From Streptococcus equinus (GTDB taxonomy: Bacteria > Bacillota > Bacilli > Lactobacillales > Streptococcaceae), in contig NZ_FNKE01000001.1 in assembly GCF_900101445.1 (NCBI RefSeq), positions 496,001 through 560,000 of the forward strand: a stretch of 64,000 nt of DNA, written 5' to 3'. Numbering within the stretch: position 1 is the first letter of the stretch; every line of letters starts with the position of its first letter. The translations under genes were made by a program, and so were the position numbers. Positions 1 to 8,239 of this stretch are shown here, piece after piece. The notes beneath the pieces are model-generated. The model searched no databases, was not told the DNA's origin, and saw only the letters and a program-made list of their open reading frames with translations.

Positions 1-87
1 AAAATCGGTGAATTTGCTATGAAACAATCAATGAAACGCATGGCAAACAAAATGAAAAAAGCCAAGAAAAAACGTAATAAAAAATAA
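1..87 (+). CDS. C-terminal fragment of an unidentified basic protein
   Basis: The window opens inside a reading frame whose last 28 codons run to a TAA at 85-87. The visible tail is strongly basic, ending in a run of Lys/Arg (MKKAKKKRNKK). I do not recognise the family from this tail. It is followed at once by a strong terminator, so it is a separate transcription unit from the LXG gene downstream. It does not look like the small helical Lap partner proteins often found just upstream of LXG genes, but too little is visible to exclude that. Confidence 0.6.
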   Translation, partial: KIGEFAMKQSMKRMANKMKKAKKKRNKK

Positions 88-97
88 TTTATAGTAG

Positions 98-126
98 AAA
101 AAGTCGCGGATTCCCGCGGCTTTTTT
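98..126 (+). terminator. Rho-independent terminator of the first partial gene
   Basis: A 7-bp GC-rich stem (GTCGCGG / CCGCGGC, one G-U pair) with loop ATTC is flanked by A5 and followed by T6. Confidence 0.9.
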
Positions 127-135
127 GGTTTATTT

Positions 136-164
136 CTGAAAACTGTTTCAATTTATGATATAAT
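136..164 (+). promoter_or_regulatory. Probable sigma-A promoter of the LXG operon
   Basis: TATAAT at 159-164 lies 17 bp after CTGAAA at 136-141. The predicted start near 171 gives a 30-nt leader with a GGGAGAG ribosome-binding site just before the ATG at 201. Confidence 0.65.
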
Positions 165-200
165 GATTAGAAAATATCGGTTAAATTTTGGGAGAGATTT

Positions 201-1763
201 ATGAAGATTAAGATGAGTGAGGTAATAGCGCAGCGCGATAGCCTCAAAAGCTCTATCAGCCAAACAAAGAGTCAACTATCAAGTGCCAAGAAAAAGCTTA
301 AAAGCGCAGCCAATTCAGAGGCTCTAAAAGGTGATGTCAAAGATGCGATTGATAACAAAATTAATAACTACCAAGTACCTTTGTTGACCAATTACGTGAA
401 CAGCTTGGATGTCATATCACAAGGTTATGACAATCTCATCAGCACTTTTAAGAGTATTGTGAGTGAAAATAGCGACTCTGCCATTATCGACACGGATGTC
501 TTACAACAAATGGTGGATAAGTTCGGCTCACCACTAGAACAGTTAAAGACAAGCTCAGACGCGATTAATAAGGCAATTGACGATGTCGCAGACATTATTA
601 CTTTGAATAAGGTCACAACGGATGATGCCATTTCAGAATTTAGAGGCGCGAAGAAAGTCCTGACCAACACCATCAAGGACATGGGGACGTTTAACAACAC
701 AGTCTTTACCAGCGAAGCAGGCGACATCCTAGACGAACAAAACACGCAAATTACAAGCTTATCTGACCTAGGAAGTGGTTCGTATACTAGCAAAAAAGCT
801 AAGGATTTCTACAAGAAAACAGCTTTTAAAACAGAAGTTAAAGAAACTAAGCTTGTTGTTAGCGGTAAGGCTAGACGTGATCAGCTTAAAAGTGACCTAG
901 CTAAGGAACTTCAAACATCAAAATATAGTGGGTACATGAATTTATCAGGTGCAATGGCACTTGCGACAGCTATGCCAATTGCCCTAACTTGGAAAAAAGG
1001 TGCTAAGATTAATAAAACCTTATCTAAACCAGGTGGTCCGAGTGAAAAAGACTTAGAAAGTATTGGCGTAGGGACTAAGGAAAGTAAAGAAATTCTCTTA
1101 TATGATAATCTATATGGTTACGCAAAATATACTTTTGAAACGTCAGTTTCCAACAAAGGAAAAGTTGCCTTTACTTTTAGTCAATCAGGATTGGATAGTG
1201 TGACATCTGGAAATACCACTTTAACTAAAAAAGGTGAACTAAATTTACCAGTTTCTGGTTCTGCTCTAGAAGGGCATCCATCATATGATGTTAGTGCTAA
1301 TGCTAAAGGGATTAGTGGCATATCAGGAAGCATCGGAAACGATAAATCAAAAACAACGTATGGTGTTAAGTACATTAATGGCGCATTAGCAGCTTACACA
1401 AGTAACCAATCGAATTTTGCATTGCCACAACAAGCCACAAACGATGTAGCGACCCTAAAAGAAAAAGTCACTTTCGAACAAGGCCAATACTTGAGAGATG
1501 GTGGGGGAAAAACACGAGGGCCAGAATGGTCGGATATAGAGAATTCTTTTTCTAGTAGTGTGGACACGATGGCGAATGCAGCAAAAAATGTAGGCGGCTT
1601 TGTTTGGAATCATTTTGGAGAAATTGCTGTTGGCACACTTGTCGGTGTTGTAATTGGAGCAGGTATTATTTTAGCGTCTCCTGAATTACTTGTAGGTGGC
1701 TTTGTTGGTGGAGCAATAAGTTTGGTTGTAGAAAATAACGAGGTTTCAAATAATGAAAGATAG
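201..1763 (+). CDS. LXG-domain type VIIb secretion toxin with C-terminal glycine zipper (TelE-like)
   Basis: This 520-residue protein has the layout of a type VIIb secreted polymorphic toxin. Residues 1 to about 200 form a long alpha-helical LXG-type delivery domain rich in Ser/Lys/Asp with no signal peptide. A variable middle follows. The C-terminus (about 472-509) is a glycine-rich hydrophobic hairpin with consecutive GxxxG spacings (VGTLVGVVIGAG, then VGGFVGGA). A glycine zipper at the end of an LXG protein is the arrangement known for TelE, the pore-forming toxin of Streptococcus gallolyticus, so I infer membrane permeabilisation of rival bacteria. The stop codon overlaps the next gene by 11 bp, typical of a toxin-immunity pair. 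No secretion-machine genes lie in the window. Confidence 0.85.
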   Translation: MKIKMSEVIAQRDSLKSSISQTKSQLSSAKKKLKSAANSEALKGDVKDAIDNKINNYQVPLLTNYVNSLDVISQGYDNLISTFKSIVSENSDSAIIDTDVLQQMVDKFGSPLEQLKTSSDAINKAIDDVADIITLNKVTTDDAISEFRGAKKVLTNTIKDMGTFNNTVFTSEAGDILDEQNTQITSLSDLGSGSYTSKKAKDFYKKTAFKTEVKETKLVVSGKARRDQLKSDLAKELQTSKYSGYMNLSGAMALATAMPIALTWKKGAKINKTLSKPGGPSEKDLESIGVGTKESKEILLYDNLYGYAKYTFETSVSNKGKVAFTFSQSGLDSVTSGNTTLTKKGELNLPVSGSALEGHPSYDVSANAKGISGISGSIGNDKSKTTYGVKYINGALAAYTSNQSNFALPQQATNDVATLKEKVTFEQGQYLRDGGGKTRGPEWSDIENSFSSSVDTMANAAKNVGGFVWNHFGEIAVGTLVGVVIGAGIILASPELLVGGFVGGAISLVVENNEVSNNER

Positions 1764-2568
1764 GTACATACAAAAGTTTAGCAAAAGGAGCGGGAAAGAA
1801 ACTGTTGTTGGTATCAAAAAAAGACAGTATATTTTATTTGTATTATTAATAATATTAGCTCTAGTAGGAATTTATTGGTATAACATAACGCTAAATAGCG
1901 ATAATAAAAATTTTACAAATATTATTTTTATACTTTTAGTTGCAGTTGCTTTTCTTCTTTTTGCTTTGCTCCTTTTCTTTAGTAAGCTTTTATTATTTAT
2001 TATTGACTTTACTCTTTATGAACAGGTCGATTTTAAAAAATACTTGGAAATATTGGATAATTTATATAGAGTAGAGAAAAATAAAAGGATAAAAAGAGAA
2101 TATTTTCAAATTAATCAATTTGGTATGGGACAAGTAGAATATTTTTCTGGAAACTTTGAAAGAAGTTTACATATTCTCGAGACGATCGACGTCTCAAGGG
2201 TGACATTAAGACATCGCGAATTTTATCAGAAAAGCATTCTTTACTTTAAATGTCTCAATTATATAATGCTAAAAGATATTAATAAAGCTGAAGAGATGTG
2301 TCAATCACTTGAGAGTGAATCTGGAAAGAATGTTGTAGAAAGTATTCTGGAAATTTTAAAAGGTAACGTAAGCGACTATGTTTTTGAGCCTGAGCCACGT
2401 ACAAAGTTAGTGAAGATTGGGAGATATTATTACCAAGCACTTAATTTTTTAAATGCTAACGATAAGCCTGCTGCCAAAGCAAAATTCCAACAAATCGCAA
2501 ATGAAAATCCAGAGCTTTTCTATGTTCGTGAAGCTAAGAAATATTTGGAGGAATTAAAAAATGACTGA
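1753..2568 (+). CDS. Membrane protein, probable immunity protein of the LXG toxin
   Basis: This 271-residue protein overlaps the toxin gene by 11 bp and is translated from an ATG preceded by GAGG. Two strongly hydrophobic segments lie near residues 26-43 and 56-86 (the second may be one long or two short helices). A soluble C-terminal half of about 180 residues follows, with helical repeats that look TPR-like (for example FQQIANENPELFYVREAKKYL near the end). The position directly behind a membrane-active LXG toxin and the membrane location suggest it protects the producer, as TipE does for TelE. The role is inferred from context; I recognise no named domain with certainty. Confidence 0.65.
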   Translation: MKDRYIQKFSKRSGKETVVGIKKRQYILFVLLIILALVGIYWYNITLNSDNKNFTNIIFILLVAVAFLLFALLLFFSKLLLFIIDFTLYEQVDFKKYLEILDNLYRVEKNKRIKREYFQINQFGMGQVEYFSGNFERSLHILETIDVSRVTLRHREFYQKSILYFKCLNYIMLKDINKAEEMCQSLESESGKNVVESILEILKGNVSDYVFEPEPRTKLVKIGRYYYQALNFLNANDKPAAKAKFQQIANENPELFYVREAKKYLEELKND

Positions 2569-2872
2569 TAGAGAGTTGTTGCCAATTGGGACTGTTGTTC
2601 GGGTTAAGGATGGTTCACAAAGCCTAATGATCACAACATTGTTTCCTGTTGTGGAGAAAGATGGTCAAAAGGGTTATTTTGATTTTGGAGCTGTGCCATT
2701 GCCTTTAGGAGTTGTTGGACAGGATTTAGCCTTTTTTAACAAAGAAGATATTGATGAAGTTCTCTTTTTAGGTTACGTTGATGTATCCTTCCAACAGTTG
2801 TTGGCTAATTATGAAGACCTTCTTTCAAAGATTAAATATCCCAAATTTACAGTTGATCATTATAAACACTAA
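2561..2872 (+). CDS. DUF4176 domain protein, type VII secretion-associated
   Basis: This 103-residue soluble protein starts inside the end of the previous gene (8-bp overlap). It shows the DUF4176 pattern near its start (LLPIGTVVRVKDG, then a hydrophobic LMITTLFPVV strand and a KGYFDFGAVPLPLG segment). DUF4176 proteins are habitually encoded next to LXG toxins and T7SSb genes, where an immunity or adaptor role is assumed but not proven. Overlaps on both junctions make the three genes one operon, closed by the terminator at 2881-2907. Confidence 0.8.
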   Translation: MTDRELLPIGTVVRVKDGSQSLMITTLFPVVEKDGQKGYFDFGAVPLPLGVVGQDLAFFNKEDIDEVLFLGYVDVSFQQLLANYEDLLSKIKYPKFTVDHYKH

Positions 2873-2880
2873 AACATACA

Positions 2881-2907
2881 AAAACCACGATTAAGTCGTG
2901 GCTTTTT
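2881..2907. terminator. Bidirectional terminator between LXG operon and AraC gene
   Basis: CCACGA / TCGTGG stem with a 5-nt loop, A-run on the left and T5 on the right. It serves the converging transcripts from both sides. Confidence 0.85.
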
Positions 2908-2910
2908 GTT

Positions 2911-3936
2911 TTACTTCAGATTTTCTGTAGCTGTCTTTGCATCACAGAGTTTATTAAGGCAATCATGGCATGGTCTTTTTTCTTTGATTTTGGGTTGTTT
3001 TTTGATGTCGTGCGGGTAGGTGCCAATATATTTCTTAAATAAACTTGAGAAGCGGCTGTGAGAAGTGTAGCCAACAGCGATAGCGACCTCCTTGATTTCA
3101 AGTTGGGTCGTCATTAGGAGGTGCTCAGCAAGCGACATACGACGTCTCTGGATATATTCGGTGATTGTCATATGGTATTTGGTTTTAAAGGCTGTTTTGA
3201 GCTTGGTTTTACTCATCATAGCAATTTTAGCCAGCAAATCTTGCGGAATGGTTGCCATCAAGTGATCGTTAATATAGTGGCGGACATTATCTAAAGCGAT
3301 ACTGTCTTCTTGGCTCATTTCTTGCTCATCTTGTGTGGCATAATAGTTGTTAATGATGACGCTGAGCCATTCTTTAGCCTTGATTTCATAGAAAAGCTCG
3401 CTGGCTGAAGAGCCCAGCTTATAATGTAAAATCTCATCAGCGATTTTTTCAAGACCTGCTCCAAGGAAATGATTGGCTTCTTTAAAAATGTGGCACAAAT
3501 CATCTGGCTTTAATTGATAGCGTCCAACAAGGCAATCGTCGATAATTTTTTGTTTAAAATCAAAGCAAACCGCTTGAAAATTAGTATGCTCATGCAGCAG
3601 GGTCTGAAGAATTTGATGCTGGTTGCAAATCACAAAACTATCATTACTTGATAATTGCTGATAGGGCGGCAGAATTTCACCATTTGCGCAAATAACGTGA
3701 GCGGAAAAAAGTGCAGTGTCAGGATAGCGTGACAAATCGCAACAATAAATCGTTTCTTTTTTTAAGGCAAAATCAAAAATGCTAACTCGAAAGTACTCGG
3801 TATTATAGGTCCAATAAAAGCCTTCCAAGTCATCGCTTGATAGGTAATAACTTTGTCCGTGAGGTGCAAAACGGCTACAGTTTGGTAGCAAAATTGCTTT
3901 TTGTTTGATGTTATCATTAAAAAAGATGGCAGACAT
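2911..3936 (-). CDS. AraC-family transcriptional regulator of the adjacent transporter locus
   Basis: The 341-residue protein has a long N-terminal sensing region and a C-terminal pair of AraC-type helix-turn-helix motifs (about 225-315), including the signature IKEVAIAVGYTSHSRFSSLF followed by KKYIGTYP. It diverges from an ABC/ECF transport operon, an arrangement like YbtA next to ybtPQ in yersiniabactin loci. An unusual cysteine cluster ends the protein (Cys323, Cys326, Cys331: CHDCxxxxC), which could bind metal. The start at 3936 is supported by AAGGAG. It probably activates the divergent operon through the repeats at 3955-4064; the ligand is unknown. Confidence 0.85.
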   Translation of the reverse strand: MSAIFFNDNIKQKAILLPNCSRFAPHGQSYYLSSDDLEGFYWTYNTEYFRVSIFDFALKKETIYCCDLSRYPDTALFSAHVICANGEILPPYQQLSSNDSFVICNQHQILQTLLHEHTNFQAVCFDFKQKIIDDCLVGRYQLKPDDLCHIFKEANHFLGAGLEKIADEILHYKLGSSASELFYEIKAKEWLSVIINNYYATQDEQEMSQEDSIALDNVRHYINDHLMATIPQDLLAKIAMMSKTKLKTAFKTKYHMTITEYIQRRRMSLAEHLLMTTQLEIKEVAIAVGYTSHSRFSSLFKKYIGTYPHDIKKQPKIKEKRPCHDCLNKLCDAKTATENLK

Positions 3937-3954
3937 AAGTGAGCTCCTTTGATA

Positions 3955-4064
3955 AAATGCTACGATTAGTCAAATGCTACAATTCGTCATAATATTCTTT
4001 ATGCATTGAATACATAATTATTAAATGCTAGAATGTATGTCAAATCCATTATAATGCTAAAATG
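3955..4064. promoter_or_regulatory. Four AAATGCTA-type repeats and promoter in the divergent AraC/ABC region
   Basis: Four direct copies of AAATGCTAnnATT are present: 3955-3967, 3972-3984, 4023-4035 and 4052-4064 (the last begins TAATGCTA). A TATAAT at 4050-4055 is correctly placed for the + operon. No good -35 is present; the third repeat covers that position. This is what an AraC-type activator site overlapping -35 looks like. Assignment of the repeats to the neighbouring AraC protein is inference. Confidence 0.65.
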
Positions 4065-4106
4065 CTTATTTATCAATATTTTGGATAAAAATAAGAAGGA
4101 GTTAAT

Positions 4107-5846
4107 ATGATTAAGGTTTATAAAAAGTTATTTTCTTATGTACCTGAGTATAAGTATCTGGCTTATCTTGCTATTTTATTGGCGGCAATTTCGTCAGTCT
4201 TTACGATAGGTGCTTTTTATGACATGTATCTCTTTTTAGACCATCTAATTGTTCAGAATAATGCGACAAATGTTGTGCATTACGCTAAAACGGTTGTTGG
4301 TTTTATGATGACAGGGATTAGTCTTTACCTTTTTGCGGGTATTTTAACGCATTTGGTTGCCTTTCGTTTGGAAACAAACCTTAGAAAAAAAGGCATTGAT
4401 GCTTTAAGCCAATCGAATTTTGCTTACTTTGATACGCACACATCTGGAAATATTCGAAAAACGATTGATGACAATGCGGCTGAGACTCACACCATCATCG
4501 CCCACTTGATTCCTGACAATACAACCAGTGTGATGACCTTGCTTTTGCTCGTTCTTGCAACTTTTGCAGTTAATCTTTATCTAGGAATTGCTTTTGTTAT
4601 TTTAGCAGTTATTGCGCTCATGCAGATAAAATATATGATGGGAAATGCTGATTTCATGAAAGCTTACATGGCATCACTTGAAAAAATGAACAGTGAAACG
4701 GTTGAATACGTCCGTGGCATGCAGGTCATCAAGATTTTCAAAACTTCTGTTCAATCTTTTAAGGCACTTTATGCGGCGATTAAGTCTTATTCAGATTATG
4801 CCCTCAATTATAGTTTTTCTTGCCGCACTGCCTTTGTTATTTTTCAGGTTTTATTTGCAGCTTATGCGACATTAATCGTGCCAATTCTCTTAAACTTCAC
4901 GCCCCAAGCGCAGCATTTAGCAATGCTTCCAAAATTCATTTTCTTTTATTTTGCGGTCGGTCTTCTTTATGTCACTTTTATGAAAATCATGTATGTGTTC
5001 ATGTATCAATATAAAGGAAGTGCATCAACAGAGAAAATCGAAACCTTGTTTGATGAGATGACTAGTCAAAAAGTAGCGACTGGTTCAGAAGAAACTTTTG
5101 AAAATGGCAATATCGCCTTTGATAAGGTCAGCTTTGGTTATGAAGAGCAAAACATCATTGACAATCTTTCTTTCCAATTAGCTGAAAACAAGGTGTATGC
5201 CTTTGTCGGAAGTAGTGGTAGTGGGAAATCAACGATTGCTAAATTGATTGCTGGACATTATCCAGTTGGTAGCGGAAAAATTACCATTGGTGGCAAAGAA
5301 ATCACATCTTACAGCCAAAAAGCTTTGATGAAACAAATTGCTTTTGTTTTCCAACAATCTAAACTCTTTAAAATGTCTATTTTTGACAATGTTAAAATCG
5401 GAAATCCTGAGGCTAGTTATGATCAAGTCATGCAAGCTTTGTCACTAGCATCATGTGATGAGATTTTAGATAAATTCCCAGACCGTGAGCAAACCATGAT
5501 TGGTTCAAAAGGGGTTCATTTATCTGGTGGTGAAAAGCAACGTATTGCCATTGCTAGAGCTATTTTGAAAGATGCTAAGATTGTTATTCTTGATGAAGCG
5601 TCAGCCTCAACGGATGTTAACAACGAATATCAGATTCAAAAAGCCTTTGCGAATTTGATTGCTAACAAAACCGTCATTATCATTGCTCACCGCTTGTCAT
5701 CTATCAAAGGGGTCGATGAGATTTTGGTCATTGATAAAGGTCAGATTGTTGAACGTGGCAATCATGCTGAATTGATGGCTAAAGGTGGCAAATACAAGGC
5801 GTTTAATGACTTATACGCTGCAGCAAACGAATGGAGGGTTTCATGA
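4107..5846 (+). CDS. ABC transporter, fused membrane and ATP-binding domains (YbtP/EqbH-like)
   Basis: A 579-residue ABC half-transporter with an exporter-type six-helix membrane domain (about 15-310) and a C-terminal ATPase. The ATPase carries Walker A (VGSSGSGKST), signature LSGGEKQR, Walker B (IVILDEAS) and the H-loop (IIAHRL). AAGGAG precedes the ATG. The gene overlaps the next half-transporter by four bases (ATGA), so the two are probably translationally coupled and form a heterodimer. Such pairs with an AraC regulator occur in yersiniabactin and equibactin loci, where exporter-fold ABC proteins work as siderophore importers. Whether this pair imports or exports, and what, cannot be told from sequence. 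Confidence 0.85.
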   Translation: MIKVYKKLFSYVPEYKYLAYLAILLAAISSVFTIGAFYDMYLFLDHLIVQNNATNVVHYAKTVVGFMMTGISLYLFAGILTHLVAFRLETNLRKKGIDALSQSNFAYFDTHTSGNIRKTIDDNAAETHTIIAHLIPDNTTSVMTLLLLVLATFAVNLYLGIAFVILAVIALMQIKYMMGNADFMKAYMASLEKMNSETVEYVRGMQVIKIFKTSVQSFKALYAAIKSYSDYALNYSFSCRTAFVIFQVLFAAYATLIVPILLNFTPQAQHLAMLPKFIFFYFAVGLLYVTFMKIMYVFMYQYKGSASTEKIETLFDEMTSQKVATGSEETFENGNIAFDKVSFGYEEQNIIDNLSFQLAENKVYAFVGSSGSGKSTIAKLIAGHYPVGSGKITIGGKEITSYSQKALMKQIAFVFQQSKLFKMSIFDNVKIGNPEASYDQVMQALSLASCDEILDKFPDREQTMIGSKGVHLSGGEKQRIAIARAILKDAKIVILDEASASTDVNNEYQIQKAFANLIANKTVIIIAHRLSSIKGVDEILVIDKGQIVERGNHAELMAKGGKYKAFNDLYAAANEWRVS

Positions 5847-7576
5847 AAAAGAGATTACAAGAGCTTTTTGCGGTAACTGACCATGGAGCTGGTCAATTGT
5901 TATATGCTTGCTTGACAGGATTTTTGGTTTATGTGGCTGAATTGAGTCCTCTTGCTTTGATGATGTACTATATCAAGCATATCCTAGCTCATCAAGGACT
6001 TTCTCTGATGACGGTCGTTTTAGGGTTTGCTTTGGTGGTTCTTGTGACCTATGTTTTCATTTATCTGGATTACAATGCAACCTACACAACGACTTATCAA
6101 GAAAGTGCAGACCTTCGTATTGATATTGCTGAGACTTTGCAAAAACTGCCTTTGTCTTATTTCTCACAACGAGATTTGACAGATTTATCGCAGACTTTAA
6201 TGAGTGACGTTGAGCGTTTGGAACACGCGCTTAGCCATGCTGTTTCAAAAACGATTGGTTTTGTGATTTATTTTGTTTTCTTGTCTGTGACTTTATGCGT
6301 CATCAATCTTCCATTAGGTTTGAGTATTTTCTTCCCTATTCTTGCAGCAGCGCTAGCCCTTACTTTGTCTAAAAACATGCAGAAAAAAGCGGTTAAGAAA
6401 TATTGGAAACAGCTGCGCGAAAACTCCGATAGTTTTCAGGAAGCTATTGAATTGCAAGAAGAAATCAAAGCCTACAATTTGACAGATATCATTCACGATA
6501 AACTCTACCGACAAATGGAAAAAAGTGAAAAAACGCATATCATTTCTGAAATTCTGCAAGGTATTCCCATTAGTTTTTCCAACTCTGTTATTCGTTTGAC
6601 GATTGGGCTGGTTATTTTGGTCGGAACAAATCTTTACTTCCAACATCAAGTTAGTCTTTTGGTTTTGCTCATGTTTGTCTTGTTAGCCATCAAGGCATCT
6701 GATAGTGTTGAAGATATTGTCTTAAATGTCGGCGAAATTCTTTACATTGATTCAGCAGTTAAAAATATTAAAGAGCTTCGTGCCGTAAAACAACAAGCTG
6801 GACAAGATGTGACCCTTAATAAATTTGATATTGTACTTAAAAACGTTGGTTTTGCTTATAAAGATGGTCAAAAGGTCATTGACGGTGTTTCTTTTGTCGC
6901 TAAGCAAAATGAAATCACAGCGCTTGTCGGTCCATCTGGCTGCGGGAAGACAACTTTGCTAAGACTTTTGTCTCGCTTATATGATTACCAAGAAGGGCAA
7001 ATCACGATTGACGGTAAAGACATTCAGCAGATCAGTACCAACAGTTTGTTTGATTATATTTCCATTGTTTTCCAAGATGTGACTTTGTTTGATAATACGA
7101 TTTTAGAAAATATTCGTTTAGGACGTCCAGATGCCAGCGACGAAGAAGTTAAGCAAGCGGCTTACCTAGCAAACTGTCAAGAATTTATCGAAAAATTGCC
7201 ACAAGACTACGAGACGAAAATTGGTGAAAATGGGGCGAAGTTATCTGGTGGAGAACGCCAACGTTTGTCTATCGCACGTGCCATTTTGAAACAGGCACCA
7301 ATTGTTATTCTCGATGAAATCACATCATCACTAGACATTGAAAATGAAAAAATGATTCAAGAAAGTTTGAATTACCTTTTGAAAGATAAGACCGTGATTA
7401 TCATCTCACACCGTCTTAAATCCATCGAAAATGCTGATAAGATTGTCGTGATGAAAGCAGGTCAGGTTGATGGTATTGGTAAACACCGTGATTTGCTTGA
7501 AAAATCTGCTGTTTACCGTGATCTCATTGAAACATCGCAAAAAATTGAAGAGTTCAAATATCAAAAGAATGCTTAG
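5843..7576 (+). CDS. ABC transporter, fused membrane and ATP-binding domains (YbtQ-like partner)
   Basis: Partner half-transporter of 577 residues, with membrane domain about 10-310 and an ATPase with VGPSGCGKTT, LSGGERQR and IVILDEITS. I place the start at 5843, not at the in-frame ATG at 5831. GGAGG at 5833-5837 sits correctly before 5843, and this creates an ATGA overlap with the upstream stop. Its similarity in design but not in sequence to the first protein fits a heterodimeric transporter. A 9-bp gap leads to the ECF substrate-binding component, so the operon continues. Confidence 0.85.
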   Translation: MKKRLQELFAVTDHGAGQLLYACLTGFLVYVAELSPLALMMYYIKHILAHQGLSLMTVVLGFALVVLVTYVFIYLDYNATYTTTYQESADLRIDIAETLQKLPLSYFSQRDLTDLSQTLMSDVERLEHALSHAVSKTIGFVIYFVFLSVTLCVINLPLGLSIFFPILAAALALTLSKNMQKKAVKKYWKQLRENSDSFQEAIELQEEIKAYNLTDIIHDKLYRQMEKSEKTHIISEILQGIPISFSNSVIRLTIGLVILVGTNLYFQHQVSLLVLLMFVLLAIKASDSVEDIVLNVGEILYIDSAVKNIKELRAVKQQAGQDVTLNKFDIVLKNVGFAYKDGQKVIDGVSFVAKQNEITALVGPSGCGKTTLLRLLSRLYDYQEGQITIDGKDIQQISTNSLFDYISIVFQDVTLFDNTILENIRLGRPDASDEEVKQAAYLANCQEFIEKLPQDYETKIGENGAKLSGGERQRLSIARAILKQAPIVILDEITSSLDIENEKMIQESLNYLLKDKTVIIISHRLKSIENADKIVVMKAGQVDGIGKHRDLLEKSAVYRDLIETSQKIEEFKYQKNA

Positions 7577-7585
7577 GAGAAAAAG

Positions 7586-8173
7586 ATGAAAACAAATTCC
7601 TTCACTGTTAAAGATTTAATTAATGCTGGTTTATTTTCACTCTTAGTTTTTATAGCTATTTTTGCTAGTGGCATGTTTGGGTTAATTCCGATTTTTATGC
7701 CATTTATTCCTTTTCTATGCGGGCTTTTTGCTGGTCCTGTCTTTATGCTTTACAGCACCAAGATTTACCGTTTTGGTATGGTTTTAATTATGGGAGTCAT
7801 TATCGGACTTGTTTTTACTGTCACAGGTCACGGAATTTATATCCTACCAGGAATGACACTCTTGTCTTTAGTAGCTGAATACATTTTGAAAAAAGGTGGC
7901 TATGCTAGCGTAAGTCACACGAAGTGGGCTTTTACCGTCTATTGTTTATCATTTGGTTTCAATATGATTCCGATTTATGTTTCTAGGGCTGCTTATGTGC
8001 AACGTTTGGTTGAAGAAGGCTATGGTCAAGCTTACGCTGATAAAATGATGAGTATCTTACCTTATTGGTCATTCTTCCCAGTTCTTGCTTTAGGAGCAGT
8101 AGGTGGTTACCTAGGAGCAACAATTGGTGTCAAGATGCTGAAAAAACATTTCCAAAAACTTGAAATGGCGTAA
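7586..8173 (+). CDS. ECF transporter substrate-binding (S) component, MptE/Trep_Strep type
   Basis: A 195-residue membrane protein with about six hydrophobic segments and the look of the Trep_Strep/MptE family of ECF S components (opening NSFTVKDLINAGLFSLLVF, and a GHGIYILPG turn in the middle). S components bind one substrate and dock on the shared EcfT-EcfA energising unit, whose genes follow here. A dedicated EcfT and ATPase next to the S gene makes this a group I, self-contained ECF transporter. Coupling to a YbtPQ-like pair suggests a chelated metal or related molecule; this is inference. Confidence 0.8.
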   Translation: MKTNSFTVKDLINAGLFSLLVFIAIFASGMFGLIPIFMPFIPFLCGLFAGPVFMLYSTKIYRFGMVLIMGVIIGLVFTVTGHGIYILPGMTLLSLVAEYILKKGGYASVSHTKWAFTVYCLSFGFNMIPIYVSRAAYVQRLVEEGYGQAYADKMMSILPYWSFFPVLALGAVGGYLGATIGVKMLKKHFQKLEMA

Positions 8174-8194
8174 CATACAAGAAATGAATGTAGA

Positions 8195-8217
8195 CTTGGT
8201 CGCTTGATGCGGCCAAG
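8195..8217 (+). other. Intergenic hairpin between S component and EcfT genes
   Basis: A 9-bp stem (CTTGGTCGC / GCGGCCAAG, one G-U pair) with loop TTGAT lies 22 bp before the EcfT start. No U-run follows, so it is not a classic terminator. It would hide the TTG and ATG codons at 8204-8209, arguing that translation starts downstream at 8240. It may stabilise or process the mRNA. Confidence 0.6.
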
Positions 8218-8239
8218 ATGCATTTTGAGAGTGAATAAA

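Noticed and set aside
8204..8239. Upstream TTG/ATG starts for the EcfT gene
   Set aside because: They lie inside a 9-bp hairpin and lack a ribosome-binding site; 8240 is better.
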